DNA of 64,000 bases from Lepisosteus oculatus (lineage: Eukaryota; Chordata; Actinopteri; Semionotiformes; Lepisosteidae), in assembly GCF_040954835.1 (NCBI RefSeq), contig NC_090703.1:7001001-7065000 (forward strand), written 5' to 3'. The stretch's first letter is position 1; the number at the start of each line of letters is the position of its first letter. Below, in pieces: positions 36,116-45,527 of the stretch. A model generated the notes under the pieces. The model made no database searches. It saw only the letters and a program-made list of their open reading frames with translations, and was not told the origin of the DNA. The position numbers were made by a program, and so were the translations under genes.

Positions 36116-37480
36116 GTTTGCTCGCCAATTCAGAGGAAATATGACATCAAGGAAGAGAGGGGAAAAAAAAACACCCGAATCGGAGAGTGCCGGGGCTCCG
36201 TCTTTTCCTCTCCCCTTTCACAACCTGTCCGAGGTGATGGGAAAGAGGGCTCCCAGTGACAACGGCATACGGGGCCTGCTTCAGGCTCGGCTAGGACCGG
36301 GCGATGTTTCCAGCCGCCGCCGCCGGCTCGGCTCCTCCGGTCGCGCAGCTAGGCCGGAGCGGCTCACGGGTTACCCGCACAGGTAGCTGGGAGAGCCGGG
36401 GCTCTGCATTTGCGCTGGCTGTCCGGATTAATGAAGAGGAGGAGGGAGAGTGGGTGTGAGGAGGGAAAAAAAAAAGCAAGCTTGTAAATCCAAAGGGAGG
36501 CTTCGTCTTTACACACACACACAATTTTTTTTCAAAAAAAAAATCCGTAAAGGAAAAGAGCGTGATGAGTCTTACGGTTAAATCCGCTTTTCCGAGCGAA
36601 TTCACCCTCCAGATGAGGCTAATCTGTGACCTCGTGTGAGATTTTACAATCAGGGCAAGAGGGAGGAGAGAAGAGAGTTGTTCTGCGGGGAGAGAGACGA
36701 CCGAGAGGCGGGGGGAGAGAGAAAAAAAAATGACACCGGCTAGCTTGGCGCTCAAGGGCTCCACTAAACCGGGGGGCAGCAGCCCTGTCTCGTTACCTCC
36801 GTTTTCCGTTTCCAACCCCCTTGGTCTTGTCTTTTCTCCTGTCTCTCTCTCACACACTGTACTGCCACCAGCCCGCACTGTGCTGTACTGTACTGTACTG
36901 TGCGCTGGCACTACTCGTCTCTCTCGTCCTCTCCGCCGAGATTTACAGCAATTCCCTCCTGCAGTCAACGACTACTCGTCCAAAAAAAAAAAAGAAAAGG
37001 AAAAAAAAAATCTCTGGCAGAACAGGGGGAAAAAAAAGGAGCAGAGCGCCGAAGTCCCTGAGCATGTCAGCCGGCTGTAGTATTGAGCAGCGGCTTCTGT
37101 GTGTGTACAGTCGAGAGAGACCCTAGTGTCTCAATTGCATGCTGCCGCCGGGTCCGTAGCAGAGGAAATGTGGCTGTTGCACCTTATTATGGAATTACCG
37201 TAACGGCAGACGAGATACTGTATATTGGCTGGCGACGAACCGCGGTTTTCTTGCAGAAACGGAGTGGTGTTTATTTTTTACCACCTTATTTTTCCGCTGC
37301 TCAGCCGCAGGACCAGGTACACCGGCGAACAAGGAAGCGGCGCCGTCCTCATCTCCTGTGGTCGGTCCTGTGCGTGACGTCAGGCGTCGACGCGGAATGC
37401 CTGGAATGTGATTTTTTTTTTTATTTCCAGGGCGGCCAAATAAAAAAAAAAAGAAAATGCACCCTCTTCGATTATTCGCG
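36116..37480 (-). promoter_or_regulatory. ppp1r13b 5' UTR and promoter region
   Basis: Sequence immediately upstream of the ppp1r13b start codon, with CpG-rich parts (36.18-36.40 and 37.1-37.4 kb), long purine and pyrimidine runs and a TGTACTGTACTGTACTGT repeat near 36883-36902. The transcription start cannot be placed. A 225-codon minus-strand open frame at 36291-36968 is low-complexity and ends before the real ATG. Confidence 0.45.
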
Positions 37481-39780
37481 GCAGATGTGAGAAAACCGAT
37501 TGGCCCTATTTAAAATAATGTCACTGGGTGGAAGCAGGCGCGTTCCTCTGAAGAGTCAGCAGCCCACGGTGCGAATTCTGGTCGGACATATTGCTGTTCC
37601 TCGAGAGAGGTACCTGCTGTGTATTTAAAAAACAAACAAACATGGGCTCTCGTCCTCACTGGCATTCACGAACCACAGTGCCAATCACAAGGGCATATTT
37701 GTTCCTTTTGTGCACTTCCTAAAAGGACCGATTGTCCAAAACGTGTTCACTCACTGTGGCTGGGCATGTGAATTTTAATCAGATGCAAATATCGATGGGG
37801 CATTTGTGGAAAAAAAAATACCCTTTATTACTAGGCCGACCCTTTTACCAAAACCAACTATTTATACCCATGTATACACACGGATATTTCACTGAAGCAG
37901 AGCGCATTAGCTTGCTGGAAGATAAAAGCAGTGCCCACCACAAGATTTGAACCCACAATCGTCCACAACAATTTTAAGGGTGCATTGCTACATGCATCTT
38001 CAGCATACAGAGGATTAAGCTACTGGTTGCAATTCCCAATTTTCTGTGTGCTAAGTGTTCCAGATGTGACAAATTTCACTGTAGTCTCATCCCAGTCTGT
38101 GATTTATGTTCTGATCCTATCATACTGTGCTGTGAGTAAATTATGCAAATTGGAGGTCACACAATGTCACCAATATAACTTTCCTGCTGCCACCAAATTA
38201 CCTGTTTGACCATATCTGCTTTTTAATTGGTCATCTTGCAGAAACACCTGTAGATTAGAATCTCGAGCTGCTCAGTTCCTCAATGAATTATTTTTTAAAA
38301 TACTGTATATTAAAGCAAAGTAAGATCATGTGATGCTTCAGTTCAGTACAGAAGGATAACACTGTGCTCATGTCATTGTAAAACAGTAAGAACAGCACCC
38401 AGTAGAACACTGCTGCCAGATGACTTAAGTAAACTCCGGACAGATATAGAGCCCAGACATGTTAATATGCATCATTGATAAGACATAATATAGCTGTAAC
38501 AAAATGCCATGATGAAATGAGGCAGATACACCTCACAGTCTTACACGATAGCTTAGCTTTGAGCTTGATACAGGCTCAGATGCAGACACCCTGGTAGAAG
38601 ACCAGTAGACCACTTAAATGAAGTTGGAAAACCGAGCCCATCAGTTCCCGGTTAAATAAAGCAAGGATCACTGCATATTAATGACACCGTCATTTAGATC
38701 ATATGATTTTTTAATATGGGTTATTCATGTATCATCATTTCTCTCCAACCATCTATCTTGTCATTTTTCTCATGCATAGAAAAGTACTGCACCTAAGAGC
38801 CCCCTGCCTGTTAACATGAAAACCACCAGCAGGTGTCACTATGCTACCCCATTTTTTCTGACGGGTCCCATTGTGAAGCAGTTCTCACTATAAGAACCTC
38901 CAAAGTTCCACACAATTAGAATTATACAGTAGAATTAGATACTATAAATTACATACTAAAAGCTAACTTTCAGGCCGACCGATGCTCTGTAAAAGGCTGC
39001 CAGAGCAGATCCCTGTGCAAGACTGAACTTACACACGGCTGGTTTCCGTTTCTACGAACTCTATGGACATGCTCTCAGAGCCCCTGGGGTACTTCAGGCT
39101 CAAGTTTTGCGATCTTTGAAATTACAGACAATATGACATTCTGGGGGAAAAAAAGGCCAGATAGAACTGACGTGTGTAACTCAAAGATTGAATACATAAT
39201 GGAAGTCTCCCATGATAAATAAGGGGGGAAAAAACGTTTTAAGAAGCACCAGATAACCCGAGATTTCACAAAAGTCCTGCCAGGTGGTGTGAAAAAAGTA
39301 CTAACCCTGTGCTCCCAGTCAAGATTTTTTAGTGATATACACTTAAAACCACACGTTTGCCAGAGGCAATCACAGCAACCCCGTAAGAAGTTACTAAAGC
39401 CCAAAAGCAAATAATATAAGGAACCATGCAAGGTTGCACAGTGTTCAATTTCATCCATCAGTATTAAACCAGGAACGAGCGGATTCCTTTAATTTCTACT
39501 TCTTTAGCTTTCTTTCTCCTAAAACCTCTTTTAGGGAAAAGAAACGGACATCCCCACTAAGCCAATAACAAACTAAGAGCGCTCATCATAGTACATTTGT
39601 TTTCCAAATTTTCAAATAATCCCACATAAACACACACACAAGCATATATTGTATTAGAGACACATGACTACCACAGCCCCAGGTCAGTCCAAAACCCCAG
39701 GTTTGTACGGTAACCTTAAAGTAACCAATGATAAAACTTAATTTAAGGGCCCAGAATTAATTCTTGAAGATTAGTCTTAT
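37481..39780. other. Intergenic sequence between ppp1r13b and atp5mj
   Basis: AT-rich. I recognise no gene or repeat family. A B-box-like GATTTGAACCCAC near 37948 is not part of a tRNA. Confidence 0.6.
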
Positions 39781-39781
39781 A

Positions 39782-39938
39782 GTTTAGGTGGGTAGCTGCG
39801 TCAACATGTGTAGGCTGCAAAGGAACAAGTAATAGGTTTATTCCATGCTGAAAAAAAGAAGAAAGAACACAACGTTTCGGCCGTGGAGCCTTCTTCAGGC
39901 TACAGCATGGAATAAACCTATTACTTGTTCCTTTGCAA
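39782..39938. mobile_element. Penelope-like repeat, copy plus short inverted piece
   Basis: The leader GTAGCTGCGTCAACATGTGT is followed by GGAACAAGTAATAGGTTTAT, TTCCATGCTG and CAACGTTTCGGCCGTGGAGC up to CTTCTTCAGGC. It is then directly followed by the inverted end AGCATGGAATAAACCTATTA and CTTGTTCCTTTGCA. The outer parts are therefore inverted repeats of about 35 bp around the hammerhead-like core. Confidence 0.6.
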
Positions 39939-40286
39939 GATTATTCATATGCTACTAAAAGAGGAGTGATATCCACCTATCAATATCCTATCAATGCTGT
40001 TGCCTCAAATGCAAGATCAGCTTATATCAAGAGAATGGAAAATCTCATACTTCTTCATTTTATTCAAGTTCTCATGTTTTGCAACAAAATCGCCGATGGG
40101 ACACATGGATGAGAAATTAAAATTACTTCAGGGACACTATGAAGTGTTTAAAGGTCAGTAAACCCAATGCTCCAAGAGACGATTCAGTTTTATGTTTGCA
40201 TACAACAACGTAACTATAACTAGGGTGACGTTTGATGTTCATTTTCAGTATACTGAATGTCTTTCAGCTGTTCCCAACAGTTTGTT

Positions 40287-40292
40287 TTTATT
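40287..40292 (-). terminator. atp5mj: atp5mj polyadenylation signal AATAAA
   Basis: Minus-strand AATAAA about 100 nt downstream of the atp5mj stop codon, in context GATTGAATAAAAAC. This is the first such signal after the stop. Confidence 0.7.
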
Positions 40293-40390
40293 CAATCCAA
40301 AGACTGACAAACAGTCACAGAGTATAAAGAACATATTTATGTATTCAGAGGGAGAATGGGGACATGCGCAGCTCAGAAGAGTTTGGAAAA

Positions 40391-40410
40391 TCAGTGCTGT
40401 CCTGAGGATT
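40391..40410 (-). CDS. atp5mj: atp5mj terminal coding exon
   Basis: The acceptor TTTTATTCCTTTCCAG is followed by 20 nt that complete a Lys codon and give S-S-G-Q-H and stop TGA. The phase matches the microexon. The 3' UTR continues to the AATAAA at 40287-40292. Confidence 0.75.
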
Positions 40411-41090
40411 CTGGAAAGGAATAAAAACTGAGTTAGCAAAGTAAAAGCTCATGTTGTTCATTTAATGACACCTCCACAAAATACCCTACAGCAAAATGTC
40501 TAACAATTTCATTGAATACTATAGCCTATATCTATATCACCGTGATTATATAGATTTTCAAGCATTAATATTATTTAATATTAGTATTAATAACTCATAT
40601 CGGCAAATGGAGAAGAATGGTCCGGATATTCAATAACCCTTTAAAAAATGCAGCACTGGCAACTGCTGTAATATAAATATTATATAAATTAAAAAGCACC
40701 AAATGAGGCTTCTGCACCGCTGCAAAACAAAGGATCTATAAAAAATACTCACTGTCCTTTACGGCTTTCTTTCCTGTAGAAATAGAAAAAAAAAACCATT
40801 CAGCCAGAACACAGCACAACATTTTCAAGAGCACAAAAGCAATCAAGCTGTAGGGCATGCAACAATTTTAAAAGTTAAAAGTAAAGCTTTAAGCAGAAGT
40901 TAAAGTGAAAGTTAGACGTTGCCGAGATCTAGTCTCTCCATCCCAGGCCCCGAGATGAGAACTTACCCCCGTAGGACACTTTGTAGTAGAGATAGGACAT
41001 GATCCCTATGCCCACCCACATCTCCTGGTAGGCCTGAGTGTAGTACGGCCTCATCTTCGACCACCAGGCTACAAACGCACGACCTGCCAT
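40391..41090 (-). CDS. atp5mj: atp5mj: 6.8 kDa mitochondrial proteolipid, ATP synthase subunit (complete, 3 coding exons)
   Basis: A small accessory subunit of mitochondrial F1Fo ATP synthase, in the inner membrane. The minus-strand exons 40967-41090, 40753-40773 and 40391-40410 join in phase to 54 codons plus stop. The product starts [20 protein letters not shown] and continues [20 protein letters not shown], then GGKKAVKDKSSGQH. It shares the pattern PYYTxxYQExWxGxGxM and a following YK with the human protein (PYYTKVYQEIWIGMGLM), including the single membrane segment (about residues 24-38) and a short basic tail. Human is 58 residues, as I recall. The start codon directly follows the acceptor CCCAG. 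It lies between ppp1r13b and tdrd9 as in human. The old human name is C14orf2/MP68. Confidence 0.92.
40753..40773 (-). CDS. atp5mj: atp5mj 21-nt microexon
   Basis: Acceptor TTTCTACAG and donor GTGAGT enclose 21 nt that encode K-K-A-V-K-D between two split codons. If the donor were not used, the frame would read DSEYFL then stop, so read-through would also give a short alternative C terminus. Confidence 0.8.
40967..41090 (-). CDS. atp5mj: atp5mj coding exon 1
   Basis: 124 nt, acceptor ending CAATCCCAG immediately before ATG, donor GTAAGT. It encodes residues 1-41 and ends in phase 1. It carries the membrane segment and the whole family signature. Confidence 0.93.
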
Positions 41091-41220
41091 CTGGGATTGC
41101 AGAAGGAAGAAGCTGCTTTCAGCGGAGTCCTTGCAGTCCCATTCACAAAGACACCGACGCCAAACCTTAAACTGGCAGAAGCACGAGGAAGGAAATTGGC
41201 TCGCAGCTCGGGCACCCTAG

Positions 41221-41330
41221 GGGGGTCAGGATCAGCGCTCCTCGTGTGGAGTCTGTATACTCCCCTATATCTCCAGGTGCTCCTGTTTCCTTACACAGTG
41301 CAAAGACGTACTCTCCATGTCAACCGATCT
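41221..41330 (+). repeat. Degenerate dispersed vertebrate repeat
   Basis: Contains GTGTGGAGTCTGTATACTCC, then CAGGTGCTCCTGTTTCCTTA and CACAGTGCAAAGACGTAC. This matches the widespread fish repeat reading GTGTGGAGTCTGCATGTTCT and CACAGTCCAAAGACATGC. It lies in atp5mj intron 1 upstream of the coding exon. The family name is not certain. Confidence 0.5.
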
Positions 41331-42412
41331 CCGAGTTGCAGGCGTGCTCGGAAACGGACCTGGGAGTGTCCTGTCCAGGCTCCTACCTGCCACACTGGGC
41401 TCTGGCCTGCAACAGTATCTGGTCACGCGACCTGTGACTGCTCTTTCCCTAGCCTCGCTTTTCAAGTTCAACACTTTATCGCTTTATGGGCCTATGAACA
41501 ATTTATATAAGGATTCTGGAATATTTTTAATATTTATACTAAAATGAATTTTAAACAATTTTACATTGGAATACCTTGATGTTTCCTTTTGCTGTACACA
41601 GTACACCGGCTTCTTGATTACACTGATTCAGATGACATCTGTTAATTGTTTTCAAGGTCTGACTGCACATTCGGGTGTTTCTAATCTTATTATTCACTTA
41701 TATTAGTGAAATAATGGCCCGCTTACTTAGTGCAAGGTTTGACAACCTGGTCAGACTGCAATATATTGTACAATGAAAGCCGTTTAGAATCCCTTAATAT
41801 TCGAAATTAACGGGAAGGGCTTTATTAGTCGTTGAAAAGGCACGCGTTGGTCCCTTGTTAAAAGATTTCTAATTACTAATTATAAATATCTTTCTTATAT
41901 GTACTCACCCCCCCAACATACAAATACACAAAGCACTGCGAGCAACATCATTTCTTCAACTATAAGAAACGACGGTCTAATGGCAGATAACTTTCTAAAC
42001 GTGACAATTCTTAAAACAACGGCAGCAAAATTGAACAGTAAAACCCCTAATCCAGGAAGACCGTCACTGAAGCACCTCATAATTTGGGTGATTTCTGGAC
42101 ATCTTTAATCCATACTTTGGCTATAACCTCAACCACAGTGTATAATTATTAGGTCGAAAGCCTATCGTACATAAAATGTAACTAAAACACAGCAAGATAA
42201 TTTATTAACTATCTTTGAAGGGCTGCGGGTCACACAAGTGAGAACATTTGTGTTAAGACAGTTGAACAACTAGGCCTGACATGCATATTGTAAGATATTA
42301 AAACACGAAAGGAAGAATATAAAAAAAAACAACGCGGCTCATACCACCTTAAGATCCATGGTTTACAAAAACATATACATGTTTGAAACGCTAAATCGAC
42401 GCTTTGACTCAC

Positions 42413-42540
42413 CTTGTCTGTGGTCCGCTCCTTCTCTCGCACAGAAAGGAAGGTCACTAATGCCGGATCTGCCGCGGTGTGTTCTGGGAAGCGCACGGCC
42501 GAGTTCGCAATTCCGGACAGCGCCCTCTGCTGGAGGGAGA
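42413..42540 (-). promoter_or_regulatory. atp5mj: atp5mj noncoding first exon and promoter region
   Basis: On the minus strand GACCACAGACAAG is followed by the consensus donor GTGAGTC at 42412. The GC-rich sequence upstream (to about 42560) contains pyrimidine-rich CCTTCCTTTCTG and CCCAGAACAC. It can splice to the acceptor just before the atp5mj ATG at 41090, which fits a housekeeping mitochondrial gene with a noncoding leader. The start site itself is not determined. Confidence 0.6.
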
Positions 42541-42689
42541 AAAGTACTGCGAGAGCCGCTTTCTCGCCCAAGAGCCAAGCACGTTTCCCCTATAGGGATG
42601 GACATACATTTTCTCATCTGCTATGGTATTTAGGTCAGGCCTATGATGGGAGACATCCAAAAAAAAAAAAAAAAACAGAAACAGATTGC

Positions 42690-43040
42690 CCGTGCAGTTG
42701 ATAAGCTCCGAGATCTAATAGACTTTTATGGTAGGAGGAACACTGTGCTTCAGAAGGCACCATTTCAGATGAGACATCCAACTGAGATCCATTCTGCTTG
42801 GTCATGAAAGAGCCTGTCTCTCACTGTTCAGGGCAATGGGTTAGTCAACCCTGGTGTCCTGGTGAGATTCCACCCTGGGACTGCACGATCGGACCTTTCT
42901 ACAGATCCCCATCTTTATTTGGCTATTCATTTCTCCTATAGACCTGCTGCACAGTGGGGGCACAGGGCGACAGCCCCTGTGTCACCCACACAGGTGCTGT
43001 ACTTCCCCGACACTGAGGACTGGCACAGCAGCTTGAATTC
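42690..43040 (+). repeat. Possible old, diverged SINE copy
   Basis: Segments such as CATTTCAGATGAGACATCCA, CCTGGTGTCCTGGTGAGATT and TTATTTGGCTATTCATTTCT follow the order of the central domain of the 5S-type SINEs, but with heavy divergence. The 196-codon open frame that starts here and runs to 43452 shows no domain. Confidence 0.3.
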
Positions 43041-43479
43041 CTTTGGGATGAACAACACTCTGCAGCGGCCAGGAGCATCAATCACTTCATTCCTTATGAA
43101 TACATTAGTAGCTGCCAAATATCGCCAGGGCTCTTTGCTGTTACCGCCACACACTTACGACGTGGCGCGGCAAAACAAAACTGTTTCCACTTGCTCAAAT
43201 TCTCCAGGGGTGATTTCAAAACAAAGACCCAGGTGGAGAGTAATGTCAGGGGGGCTGGTGCGTGTCTGTGCAGATGATAAGCGATGTGTTCTTGAAGTGG
43301 AAAATGCCCAGAGAGTTTCCCTTTCCCCAGACAGTCACTCGCTCTGTCAGCGGGACTTGTGGCCTAAGGAATGGGACAAGACGCGTAATTCCTGTGCAAC
43401 CATAAACAAAACAACTCTCTTTCGGGACAGTGCTGACAACCTGCATGGGTAATATCCCTTTTAATTCACACTCAGAGAG

Positions 43480-43695
43480 CCACCCGTTACCAGAAAGCCG
43501 GCAATACCACCCACGTCAGCACGGGGCGAAATCGCGGACAGCGCGCGCCCGCGCGGAATCTGCAGCCGCAGGAGCCGTGAAGTGGGCGGCTCGCGGTGCC
43601 ATTGGTCTCGCGTTTTAATAACGATCGGACACCGACGTCACGGAAAGGGTGAGCGCATCTCGAGACAGGACCACACGCCGCGAAATGCAAGAGTG
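43480..43695. promoter_or_regulatory. Orphan CpG island between atp5mj and tdrd9
   Basis: CpG-dense stretch with an inverted CCAAT box (GCCATTGGTCTCGCG), a GC-box-like GTGGGCGGCTCG and a CRE-like CGACGTCACG. It lies about 1 kb upstream of the likely atp5mj start and 1.7 kb upstream of tdrd9. No coding exon adjoins it. It could be an alternative atp5mj promoter or the start of an unseen transcript. Confidence 0.45.
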
Positions 43696-43772
43696 TTAAA
43701 CCAACCTGGGGGCGTTGGCTGTATTTTGGAGCAATGAGCAGGAATCTCTGTTACATTTGTGTGTTAACTCCA

Positions 43773-44360
43773 TATAATAATAATAATAATAATAATTGCT
43801 TACGCTTATATAGCGCTTTTCTGGACACTCCACTCAAAGCGCTTTACAGGTAATGGGGATCCCCTCCACCACCACCAATGTGCAGCCCCACCTGGATGAT
43901 GCGACGGCAGCCATAGTGCGCCAGAACGCTCCCCACACATCAGCGATCAGTGGGGAGGAGAGCAGAGTAATGAAGCCAATTCACAGAGGGGGATTATTAG
44001 GAGGCCATGATTGGTAAGGGCCGATGGGAAATTTGGCCTGGACGCCGGGGTTACACCCCTACTCTTCTCGAGAAACGCCCTGGGATTTTTAATGACCACA
44101 GAGAGTCAGGACCTCGGTTTTACGTCTCAGCCGAAGGACGGTGCCTGTTTACAGTATAGTGTCCCCGTCACTATACTGGGGCATTAGGACCCACGTGGAC
44201 CACAGGGTGAGCGCCCCCTGCTGGCCCCACTAACACCTCTTCCAGCAGCAACCTTAGCTTTTCCCAGGAGGTCTCCCATCCAGGTACTGACCAGGCTCAC
44301 ACCTGCTGTAGCTTCAGTGGGTTGCCAGTTGTGAGTTGCAGGGTGATATGGCTGCGGCCG
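43773..44360 (-). mobile_element. 5S-rRNA-derived SINE (SINE3/Deu-type), full length
   Basis: Same structure as the copy at 27.9 kb, with the (ATT)n tail at the low end and the 5S-like head at the high end. It includes CACCTGGATGATGCGACGGC, which the 27.9-kb copy lacks. It lies between atp5mj and tdrd9. Confidence 0.88.
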
Positions 44361-44800
44361 TATACTGTATACAACCCTGATTTGGACAGATCTGCAAAAT
44401 GTTATTGTTAAACATTCAAAGGTAAAATGTTAAATGGAAAGATTTTGATATTATTTTATATTTTCTTAGTTCTGATTTGAATAAAGGATATGTTTTTATT
44501 ATTAATCTGTTAATTATTTTGGGCTAAATACTCCATCCACAAAAGGAAATGGTTTAGGGCTGCTCCCTCTAATCATGCTTTTAAAGTTGAATTCCCATTT
44601 TTTAATTTAAATTCTATCAGACACTTAAAGAATCAAAAGGCAGGACATACAATGGAAATATGTCAAAAGCATAACTTTTAGCTTTTGCAGTTGTGAAGTC
44701 CTCTGGCTGTGAAGGGTCTATTCCACTATTTTAATATCCTGTCTCCTTTTTTTGTATTCCTGGTGTTGAAATACGAACTTATTTAAAAAAACAACAACTC
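44361..44800. other. AT-rich intergenic stretch
   Basis: No gene, RNA gene or recognised repeat. Confidence 0.6.
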
Positions 44801-45252
44801 CGGGCGTGTGCTGGAATTACATTCCGCACTGAGCGCGCAATGATGGGAAAACCGGATCCGAAACGAGGCCGTCGAGCACACCAGTCATCTGGTCTAGCGG
44901 CTCGCACGGTCTGATTGTGGCCAGAAATAGCAGCCAGCTGGCCATACCAACAAACTATACCAACACACGGCGCACGGGAATCGGGCACCGATTCCCACCG
45001 CAGGACAAAGCGCAACGATTTAAAGCTTTCCACATACGTTCCTTCCCGGCTTCTGGTCCCTTGTTAAACCCTGTACCGCTTCCACGTTACATGTTTTATC
45101 CTAGACCTTTACCTTGCGGCTGGGCCTGTGGATTAAGTGTTAAGTGAGAGGATGGCGCACAGCGTGGTGCACCGATGCCGCCGGTCCGAACCAAGCGCCC
45201 CTGCTCGCTCGCGCACTCGCAGGGTTCGACCACGTGAGCGCGCGCGCGTGTG

Positions 45253-45263
45253 TCTATATATAT
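45253..45263 (+). promoter_or_regulatory. tdrd9: TATA-like element of the tdrd9 promoter
   Basis: TCTATATATAT lies about 140 bp upstream of the tdrd9 start codon within GC-rich sequence (44.8-45.5 kb), directly after an alternating GC/GT run. This is a plausible TATA box for a germline gene; no start site is proven. Confidence 0.45.
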
Positions 45264-45399
45264 CCGCCGCAGGGCGGGAGATCTAGTTGGAAGTGTCGGG
45301 GAGTGGGATGTACTCCTCGATATTCTGAGAAGTAGGTTGTTTTTCCCTCTACCCCCCCCCTGCTCTGTATGAATATAGACTTCGGTATCAACAGCCGCC

Positions 45400-45527
45400 A
45401 TGAACAACCCGGTAACCGCCGAGCAGCTCAGCAGGTGGTTCACGATCGGCTCCCGTTTTGCCAAAATCGCGATGAGGGAGGACGTCGGAGCCCCGGCGCA
45501 GAAGGGCGACGTGCCGCCGGACAGCAG
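45400..45527 (+). CDS. tdrd9: tdrd9 exon 1 (start codon)
   Basis: The start sits in the strong context GCCGCCATGA. 128 nt encode MNNPVTAEQLSRWFTIGSRF, then AKIAMREDVGAPAQKGD and VPPDS, ending in phase 2 before GTGAAC. The motif QLSRWFTIG corresponds to QINDWFTIG at the same position in human TDRD9, which fixes the start. An upstream ATG at 45369 opens an overlapping frame in another phase. Confidence 0.88.

Noticed and set aside
36291..36968. 225-codon minus-strand open frame upstream of the ppp1r13b start
   Set aside because: Low-complexity Ser/Phe/Leu runs from purine and pyrimidine tracts; it stops before the true ATG and lies in the presumed 5' UTR or promoter.
37935..37965. B-box-like GGTTCAAATC on the minus strand
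   Set aside because: Upstream sequence does not fold as a tRNA and does not match the SINE heads elsewhere in the window.
42862..43452. 196-codon plus-strand frame between atp5mj and tdrd9
   Set aside because: No recognisable domain; it begins in probable SINE-derived sequence.
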